A program made the translations under genes and the position numbers. Shown here in pieces: positions 20,701 to 27,246 of a DNA stretch of 27,246 nucleotides (its first letter is position 1; each line of letters begins with the position of its first letter). The notes under the pieces were generated by a model. The model ran no database searches and was not told where the DNA came from. It saw nothing but the letters and a program-made list of their open reading frames with translations. The DNA is from Apostichopus californicus (lineage: Eukaryota > Echinodermata > Holothuroidea > Aspidochirotida > Stichopodidae): the NCBI GenBank assembly GCA_020650975.1, contig JAIPMN010027667.1:1-27246 (forward strand). Direction: 5' to 3'.

Positions 20701-23700
20701 TGTTTTATGGTACACAACCAATGACATATTTCTTCTGGTGCATTCAGCTGGTGATTTGTCTAATGACTTTCATGAATATTCAGTCCCGAGCTCAATATTT
20801 GGATATTAAACTACACCTAGGTACATACTGTACCATAAAACATTATTCTGGGATAAAGTAAAGTCAAGCTATTTCTTTTGAAAAGTTAACTTTCTTCAAC
20901 TATGAGATATATCTGTTAATAGTTGTTTACACAGAACGTTGCAACCTGACTCCACCCCACCCCCACCCCCTTTTCCCAGAGCATTTTTTCATAATGCAGC
21001 ATGATAACATCACCCTTCCTCCCCATTTCCTCTCCCTGTCACCTCTATGGCTTTCAGAAATGCAATTGGCCACAGCAAGTATACTTTTGTTGTCAAACAA
21101 GCTTAAAGTCTTCCTGTACAGCAAAGCAAAAGAACAACCATGGTCAACAAGTTCAACCATGGCAAAATAAAATTTCTGAAAGCTGTACCCATTATGGTAT
21201 AAAGAGTTTAATTACTAACTTGAATCTAGAATCCTTTGACATGGCAACGATAGAGGTTCCTCCACCGAAAGAATGTCCGCAAATCGCAACTTTGTCCAAA
21301 TCTAATTTACCCTGTTGAATGATTAATATTAAACATGGGTTTATCCTTTGAGGAACCTGGACTAGGGTGTATAGTACCTATGTTAAGACATGGATTGTGG
21401 AATTTTGACCTGGACTGACTTCAAGGCTGAGAGAAAGAGTCCAGACCTAAATGAAGTAAAGTAGTAAAAATCTTTAAAGAATTAAGACTGACTTAAGAAT
21501 TAAGACTGACAGTGAGTAAAGGCCTGTACTTGCACTATAAGGTGGCATACTCCTGTTAGCGTCTACTGTATATCAACTGGCCGCAAGTGTTCTCCTTCAG
21601 GATAAGTGCCAATTAGGAGCAGGAGAACAACGTTTTTGCTATGTTATCAATTAGGATGTGCTTTTTTGTGGCTTGGATGTTAAAGAACATGAATGGAAGC
21701 ACATGTGGTTAAAAATTGGGTAAATTGAGGCAATTTTAGACCAGTTTAGCCCTCCCAGGAGCAGCGTAGGAAGATTGTTTACGACTGAGTAAAGAGGTTT
21801 GTGACGAAAAGTTCCGGCTCTCGTAGCAAAAAAATCTGCACGGTCATGGTATGGAAAATTGATGGTGCCATGAAAGGCCAACTTGTCAGCTATCCAGTGA
21901 TGGGTAGCGTTTAGCAAGTGAAAACTTCTATCTAGACTTAGAGAACACATTACTTTGTGATTTGGTGTGTAAGTCAATGGGGCTATTAATGGGCGTATGC
22001 TACCGTAAGTAAAGAGTTTGGATTGAGTTCAGATGAGAAACGGAGAATATAAAGCTTTGGACTGGGAATCAGACATCTTGAATTTGAACAAAAGGCTCAA
22101 AATGGGAGTCCAATACCAGGACTTGTATCTGACTTGATACATGAACTAATGATTCAGCAAACAGACTTGGAAGTTAAACAACTGAGCAGGGAACCAAAGA
22201 CTGGACTGGTAGTCAGAAACCTGTACAGAGCTTTCACATATTAATTTTGCTTGCTACAGTATGAAAAACCTAAAATCTATAAATGCTGTTTCATACCTGT
22301 AGTTGAGTGAATTCAAATTTGTCGGGCATAATATTTTCTACTTCCTTCCCATCATGCATAGCAGTTAGTGTGTCTAGAGTTGCTATACATTCGTCTGCTC
22401 TTTGTTTTACCTGCATATGAAAAAATGAAGAAAAAAAAAAAAAGATCATAAAGTATTGAATCATGGAAACATTTTATATGGAGACATCAATGTGGTTTTA
22501 GCATTACAAGTTTACTTTCAATATTTTGAAAAAAGAGAATTTTAAACGTTGCATTTTCATTAAGGAAAGTTGCTGGCCTACCTAGTGTAGCATTAGTGTT
22601 TGACTTAGACCAAACTAGTGTTAAGTTTCATGACTACATATGATTCGTTTTGAGATATTCATAATAAATGTGTGCAGTCTTCACATATATTCTCTCCATG
22701 CCACATGGACATCAGTTTGGTGTAGTGAACCTCACTTGGTGTTTAGAGCAACCATATGATATACTGCAAGCACATCTGAAATGTGATCCATGTTATGTTC
22801 ATGGATAATCACTGGCTACAGTGCTGGATTCTAACCCTCTGGGCTCCGAGTGCACTATATACATGCCTCCTCATATACCCACCCATACCCCTCCTCCCCT
22901 TCCCTTGTTACAAAGACATTAATAAAACAAATACAATGGTAAAACATAGTTATATCTGTTTGTTACAAGGTCATCAGAGAAGGTTCCAAAATGAAAACAA
23001 GTCATGAAGGAACCAATAAAATCAAATCTGTGACGTAAATATAAATGCCAATCGAAGCTGAGCAAGGAACTGAATTCCCTTCTGAGACACTTTACCTGAT
23101 AATTTCTCAATTCAAAGTCATCGTGTGGGGCTTTCTTGTGCTTCACTAGTTCTTTTACAAACTTGCCATCGGAATTATTGTTCTTGATGTAATAACTTAT
23201 ACAAGCAGACTCGTCCCTTTAAAGATGAAAAAAACATGAAATAAACAAGAAAATAAATATTGATTATTTACAAAGGAAAACCAGAAAGCCAGTGGGCTTA
23301 TTGTGATTCCTTGTCAATTGAGATTATAATCCCAAGCTTTTGTCATTGTTGATTAAATTGATCAGCAAGGTTCTTTCACTGTTTGTGGACCTACCTACTA
23401 AATATGTTAACTTACAATGTTTGCAAGCTATGGGAAATCCATAGATTGCTCTTGGATGGACCCGGCCAGGGATCAAAACCAGAACCTCCTGATTGCTAGA
23501 TCTCATTGCTTCAAATACCGCCTTTATCCACTAGGCCACAGCACCGGTATAAAATGCTGAGCTATATAGTATTGCTTGAACCATCAGTGACCAATATTGA
23601 ACACACTGGTCCAAAAACTTTTAGGCCAAAAGACCCGAGATTTTTCAGGACTGAGCCATGATCCACCACACCACAACCCCTCAGAATCGATGTGCAGAAT

Positions 23701-26700
23701 GCATGAAAGACTATGGGCTTGATGTTACAGGAAAGCTGCTTAATTGATCTCTGTCGACAAGTTTCTAAAGTCTGTAAATAAATGTTCTGATGTCTGGAAA
23801 TATCAAGCAAGCGATTCCCTTTTGACTAGCGTCTTATAGGTTACAGACTGTCTATTTAATGTTTATAGTTACAATGAAAAGTGATGGAGAAATGTTAACT
23901 AAATGTGGATTGAATCATTAGATTCAAATTGGTGAATTAATTTCGATCAATCTTCTTTTAATAATTTACTAGTTATACTAGGTAGGTTTGGTCAAACTGC
24001 CAACCAAATACAATAAGCTGCTTACTGAAAAGGAATGAAAGACATTTAAAGAAAGATGCACTATTTAGCAAGCATCAATACTATTTTGAGAACAAGCAAT
24101 AAAAAAAAAAATTCTCTCAACTTAGTTTTTTGAATATTTAAACACAAGATTGCCCATATTTCTGATAGCCACCGCTTCCCCCCTCACAAGGGAAAGTTAA
24201 TAAATAAGAAACACCTCCAACACTGCCAGTGGCCTGCACCATGTGTTGGGGAGGGGAACTGGGGGGCCATGGTCCACCACCTTCCATTGTCAGTTGAGGA
24301 GAAATGATTCAGTCTCGGGATACTGTATCTCACATTCAGTCGGAGAAGCATTACACTACTGCTAGGGGTGTACATCCCTTCTGAACCACTCAAAAGAAAA
24401 AACACACAAAATAAACACAAACAATTTATATGCACAACCTAATTTACAGCTTTTAAGAACGTCCAGGTCCCCCTATATGTGAGTCCGATTCAATGACCAC
24501 AGGGCTACAGTACAACCCATCCATTATAAAACCCTTCATTCACATCTGGCCTTTCCATATAGGTTCAGAGTTCCTCCAAATCAGTCACAGTAATTTTAGA
24601 ACTTGGCCCCTCCTCCACCTTTAAAATCCTGTGCACACAACTGCATGAGAAGCTTCGTTTTCTTAATGTCACTATTAGATAAAATAGTTCATTTTGCTCT
24701 TTAAATTGTGTTGAAAATTATTCAAAGTCAAAGATTCCAATTAACAAAATTGGATAGCATTTTCCAGGAGACTTTATCGAACTAAATACCAAATCAAAAC
24801 AAACAATTTTTGCCCCTCTCACCTGTGTTCTGCAGCTGCAACAATGAAGCCATGTGAAGCTAGATCTACGCATATGCAACAGTAGGTGGTTCTACAGGAA
24901 CTCAAGCCATGTGAGAAGACTATAACGGGGAAGGGGCTCTCTGACGATGCTAACGGGGCATTCCATACCGCCGGAATACGTCTGGATCCTGTTCATGAAA
25001 GCAAAAAAATATCTGATTGCAAACAACAGACAACTTTTTTTTTTTTCTAACTTCATAAAACTAATATCAAAGAGATATAAATTACACCTCAACAATGTCT
25101 TTAAAAATGACACAGAAGTATTTCCTTCACCACTAAAAAATTGTAGCAAGTTTGAGACCTTTCCATTTAATTCTACTTGGTCAAAAAGCTTAGGTCAATT
25201 TCTGTAAACTTTGTCAATGAAGTTTATATAAATTTTGATTTGATTTATTTTGTTTTTTCATGTGCAATTGGGTCTGGAAATACCCTGTACATCAACAGAA
25301 AACCTTTTCTAGTTCTACCATGAGAAAGTGATGGTTAACAAAGGATGTCTCTCATGTAACCACCATTCATACCTGAAAAGATAAGTAGTCTAATAGTAGA
25401 TAAAAGAAGTTCACCCTCTACCATGGTTGTCAAAATATGGCTCTCAGAAAATGACCAATCAACCTAGAGTTCTAAAATAATTAATCATTGAAAATCAAGG
25501 CAGTCTGTCTAAGTCATCTTTTATTAACAGACCATAACACCCAACCTCCCCCCTCCCCCATACCCTCCATCCGCACCCCTCTCTCTCTTCAACAACACAA
25601 CCTTCTCACTATCTACAGTCAACTGTTTCACCTGTTTGCAAACTAGGGGAAATAAGAGGACACCATGAAGTTTCACAACTGATAACTGAACTACACTAAG
25701 TTACCTGCAATAATCTTTGCACAGAGTGAAAACCCTGGGATGTTCACGACACTTGCGTAACCTTTTGCATATTCTGAGCCAGGAAGCCACAAAGCTCTCT
25801 TGCTCTGGTCTGCATCTAATAGATCTTTATCAATGGGATAAAACAACCTGAAGAAACACCTGTAGGTTAAAAAAAAAACAAGAAAAGAAAATAATTTCAC
25901 TGAATACAAAACGAGAATCTTGAATCTGGTAAAGTGCATTCAATGTAATGACTATCAATCTAGAGCTATACATGCGTGGTTCATTCACAAAGTTGTCAAT
26001 TTCCACCCCCCCCCTCACTACAACCCACCCACACCCCATCCCCAAATATCTTGCCAGAAAGACCAATTTATAGTAGATTATCATTCTTGAGTTTTGCGCC
26101 TCCTTTATAGCATCTTACTTCACTGATTACATTGCTAGAATCTAATTTAATCCTTTTCATTGTCTAGGAATTGTTGGTTGAGATGGTGATTTCATGAAAA
26201 TATTTGTACTTTTGAGCTACAAACATAGTCTATGTATTCCTTTCCAAAGCAATGTGATGCTCTTTCATTGCATTATAACACATACCTCACTGACCTAAGT
26301 GAATATTACAGTTTCTTATCAACCATAGATTTCTGGTTATGACAGTATTGCACAGACCTATAAGTATCAGACTAAGAGAGATCAGGTTAGCTCATAATTT
26401 TACATAAACTAGGTTAGGAGCAACCCATGGGACTTACTGTACATTTTACCATTATCACATGAATCATCACGTTGTTGGGAGTATCTGTGGTTACGGGGGC
26501 CATTTGGCTCCTTGTCTCCACTCATTATCACCCACGACACTGAGTCATTGGGTACCAAACCCAATGCATGATAAAAAAGTTTTAAATGACAAACTCATGC
26601 AAATTCTCTTTGGCATAAACCATTGTACTCTCACTAGACTTGATTAAAGAACTTGAGGGGGACAGTATAATTGGCCTAGATTATGTAACTTGTGTGAGGC

Positions 26701-27210
26701 CTACTTTAGTTTGGTTCAACCATGTTGATAATAGAACAAAACTTTGATAGAATGACAATGAATAATAGAATGAAAATGAAGTATGATTACATCAAATTCT
26801 AAATATATTTCTAGAATGAGCAGACCAACCTAGGCTGTGGTTGGGAGATGCTGACTTGCTGAACTTCCTACTAACGTTAGGCCTCTCTGTTGTGGGTAAT
26901 CTTACAAAATAACGTAATCGTACGTGTACTCCATGATATTCATACTTTTCTTCGTAGGGTTCTAGACCTCACATAGATCTAACTCTAGGACTGTAGCCAG
27001 TAATACGTTCGAAGCATAAGGGCCTAAAATCACACTTCACAGGAAGGACTTAGATTAGCTTAGGCCTAGGCTAGGTCTAGTCTTACTTGTCTAAGTTAAG
27101 CCCTACCCAATATCTGCTTTTGAAGAATTAGACATGAAATCTGTACAGCCAACGCCATAGTAACCGCTTCCAATTGGAATCTGACGTTTGAAAGAACCGT
27201 TCGAAGACAT
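17627..27210 (-). CDS. PAFAH2: PAF-acetylhydrolase II-like serine hydrolase (9 exons, 390 aa)
   Basis: Exons in coding order: 27210-27107, 25859-25705, 24988-24823, 23216-23096, 22410-22297, 21311-21220, 19355-19179, 18307-18159 and 17721-17627. They give 1173 bases in one frame, 390 residues plus TGA; human PAFAH2 has 392. The family removes the sn-2 acetyl or short oxidised acyl chain from platelet-activating factor and oxidised phospholipids. Family marks in order: GYYGVGC near the N-terminus, FFRLFYPID, FSHGLSSCRT, AEHRDESA, the nucleophile elbow GHSFGGG (Ser234), LDAWLFPL (Asp257), TVH (His314) and NNRAMLAFLWQHL. Spacing of the triad matches human PAFAH2. No signal peptide is seen, which favours the intracellular PAFAH2 type over secreted PLA2G7. 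The ATG at 27210-27208 is in a plausible place, but no in-frame stop lies in the 36 bases before it, so a more upstream start is possible. All introns are GT-AG. The glycine usually found before S/T-V-H is Glu311. Confidence 0.92.
18159..18307 (-). CDS. PAFAH2: PAF-AH exon 8 (catalytic His)
   Basis: Between TGTTTCTCAG and TTTAA|GTGAGA. It encodes ETVHFSQSDVPLLLPLAV, then IALEINNRAMLAFLWQHL; the His codon is at 18297-18295. Without the splice the frame would stop at 18150-18148 after three further codons (SEK). The splice is preferred because exon 9 carries the family's C-terminus. The first 45 bases belong to a 76-bp tandem repeat. Confidence 0.9.
18263..18477 (-). repeat. 76-bp tandem repeat over the catalytic-His acceptor
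   Basis: Copies start at 18263, 18339 and 18415 (the last about 63 bases long); copies 1 and 2 differ at about four positions. On the minus strand each unit contains a polypyrimidine tract, a TTTCTCAG acceptor and the codons ETVHFSQSD. A period of 76 is not a multiple of three, so reading from an upstream copy shifts frame and stops (PFCLLF, then RDSTFQP). Only the copy at 18263 continues into the rest of exon 8. Confidence 0.9.
18666..18836. repeat. AT-rich degenerate tandem repeat (TTGTAAT family)
   Basis: Two longer units, each built from CTTGTAATTGTAATAATTG and GTAATAAAGTGTTA-like pieces. It lies in intron 7 of the PAF-AH gene. Confidence 0.65.
19179..19355 (-). CDS. PAFAH2: PAF-AH exon 7 (catalytic Asp)
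   Basis: Between TCCTATTACAG and ATAAG|GTCTGT. It encodes CSVPLDAWLFPL (Asp codon 19339-19337), then QQPILFINTYYFQW and RRMLTIR. Both the LDAW-FPL and the P-LFIN segments are family signatures. The donor GTCTGT is weak. Confidence 0.93.
19672..20580. repeat. AT-rich tandem array split by a transposon
   Basis: Units resembling ATAGAACTATACTATTTTCT with GTATACAATATATAC lie on both sides of the hAT-like element: about 19672-19750 on the left and 20404-20580 on the right. The same unit on both sides shows that the array was there before the insertion. A CATC microsatellite follows at about 20573-20625. Confidence 0.75.
19751..20403. mobile_element. hAT-like non-autonomous element, 653 bp
   Basis: It starts CAGGGTTTTTGCTA and ends TAACGAAAACCCTG, giving 14-base terminal inverted repeats with two mismatches. 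Subterminal GGGTCAA motifs occur in opposite orientations near 19790 and 20363. The flanks are alternating TA (TATATATA and ATATATAA), so an 8-base target duplication is likely but cannot be fixed. No transposase is encoded. It is richer in G and C than the array it interrupts. Confidence 0.75.
21220..21311 (-). CDS. PAFAH2: PAF-AH exon 6 (nucleophile elbow)
   Basis: Between TTCAACAG and TTCAA|GTTAGT. It encodes GKLDLDKVAICGHSFGGGTS and onward to MSKDSRF. The catalytic serine codon is at 21272-21270, in the GXSXG motif. The donor GTTAGT is less common but acceptable. Confidence 0.94.
21312..22296. other. PAF-AH intron 5, with a possible decayed element
   Basis: Between about 21541 and 22012 the ends GGTGGCATACTCCTGTTA and, reversed, GGTAGCATACGCCCATTA match at about 13 of 18 positions, which could be worn terminal inverted repeats of a roughly 470-bp element. 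No target duplication is clear. A 108-codon minus-strand open frame inside has no recognisable product. Confidence 0.3.
22297..22410 (-). CDS. PAFAH2: PAF-AH exon 5
   Basis: Between CATATGCAG and ACAG|GTATGA. Exactly 38 codons, VKQRADECIATLDTL through FTQLQ, matching the Q-R-EC-L helix of the family. Both ends are phase 0, so skipping would keep the frame. Confidence 0.88.
23096..23216 (-). CDS. PAFAH2: PAF-AH exon 4
   Basis: Between TCTTTAAAG and CAG|GTAAAG. It completes HRDESACISYYI and continues through a lysine-rich, less conserved stretch to FELRNYQ. Phases fit on both sides. Confidence 0.88.
23217..24822. other. PAF-AH intron 3
   Basis: About 1.6 kb. Apart from the SINE head at 23449-23547, the stretch 24180-24420 is less AT-rich and could be another old repeat, but I cannot identify it. 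Confidence 0.55.
23449..23547 (-). mobile_element. tRNA-derived SINE head
   Basis: On the minus strand there is an A-box TGGCCTAGTGG (23538-23528) and a B-box GGTTTTGATCCC (23480-23469) about 58 bases apart, preceded by ACCGGTGC. This is the internal RNA polymerase III promoter of a tRNA-like sequence. No acceptor stem closes it, so it is a SINE head and not a tRNA gene. The 3' limit of the element is unclear. It lies in intron 3 of the PAF-AH gene. Confidence 0.7.
24823..24988 (-). CDS. PAFAH2: PAF-AH exon 3 (oxyanion region)
   Basis: Between TTCATGAACAG and CACAG|GTGAGA. It encodes GSRRIPAVWNAPL, then FPVIVFSHGLSSCRT and LASHGFIVAAAEH. FSHGL is the conserved segment near the oxyanion hole and AEHRD is the strand-end signature completed by the next exon. 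Confidence 0.92.
25705..25859 (-). CDS. PAFAH2: PAF-AH exon 2
   Basis: Between TTAACCTACAG and GCAG|GTAACT. It encodes CFFRLFYPIDKDLLDAD, then RALWLPGSEYAKGYASVV. The FFRLFYP strand and the LW-P-EY-G segment are conserved in PAF-AH family members. Confidence 0.9.
25860..27106. other. PAF-AH intron 1
   Basis: About 1.2 kb with no exon seen. It carries polypyrimidine and C-rich runs near 26005-26040. Short open frames here have no recognisable content. Confidence 0.6.
27107..27210 (-). CDS. PAFAH2: PAF-AH exon 1
   Basis: Starts MSSNGSFKRQIPIGSGYYGV and ends at GG|GTAGGG. The YYGVGCTDFM part aligns with the LVGCGDVM region of the mammalian enzyme, and roughly 20 residues precede it, as in PAFAH2. 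The leader is hydrophilic, not a signal peptide. Confidence 0.82.
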
Positions 27211-27246
27211 TGGGCCAAGCCTACTAAAACTAGCACAGATGGTAAC

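Larger units (their letters stand above)
19356..21219. other. PAF-AH intron 6
   Basis: About 1.9 kb, holding the split tandem array and its hAT-like insertion (19672-20580), a CATC microsatellite and a C-rich tract near 20953-20972. No exon candidate fits the phase. Confidence 0.6.

Noticed and set aside
23449..23547. Functional tRNA gene
   Set aside because: A and B boxes are present, but no acceptor stem pairs and no anticodon arm is clear.

Overview
This is AT-rich animal DNA with long introns, GT-AG splice sites, minisatellites, a tRNA-derived SINE and hAT-type MITEs. Nothing bacterial or viral is visible. The two main genes, a NACHT-family innate immune receptor and a PAF-acetylhydrolase, together with the repeat style, suggest a marine invertebrate deuterostome, most likely an echinoderm (possibly a sea cucumber). 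That assignment is inference, because no species marker is present. I rebuilt the genes by hand from exon homology, splice consensus and phase bookkeeping.

Left third (555-9785, + strand): a nine-exon gene whose 5' end lies outside the window. It reads continuously for 876 residues: an extracellular Ig-like domain with three N-glycosylation sequons, one transmembrane helix, a short cytoplasmic linker, and a complete NACHT ATPase with its helical C-terminal region. A divergent C-terminal tail of about 155 residues follows. The arrangement is that of a type I membrane receptor with an NLR-like signalling ATPase in its tail, instead of the usual kinase, TIR or death domain. I know of no well-described system with this architecture, and it is the main candidate for a new biological system here. 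Its introns hold an 18-bp minisatellite, a near-perfect fold-back palindrome and a possible alternative terminal exon.

Middle (about 9.8-17.6 kb): mostly non-coding. On the minus strand at 10761-11572 there are two clear and one doubtful exon-like pieces of a tyrosine-kinase C-lobe with damaged motifs, probably a pseudogene. Several short tandem arrays follow, one made of repeated hairpins. A 387-bp hAT-type MITE with a perfect 8-bp target duplication lies at 15068-15454.

Right third (17627-27210, - strand): a complete nine-exon coding sequence for a 390-residue PAF-acetylhydrolase II-like serine hydrolase. All eight introns keep phase, and the catalytic triad is predicted as Ser234/Asp257/His314. 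The exon start that carries the catalytic His lies in a 76-bp tandem repeat of about 2.8 copies, so the 3' splice site and His codon are present three times. Only the copy nearest the rest of the exon keeps the frame. Introns of this gene also hold a hAT-like element inserted in an AT-rich tandem array and a tRNA-derived SINE.

The two main genes converge. Nothing in the sequence links them functionally, beyond both belonging to families involved in inflammation or innate immunity.
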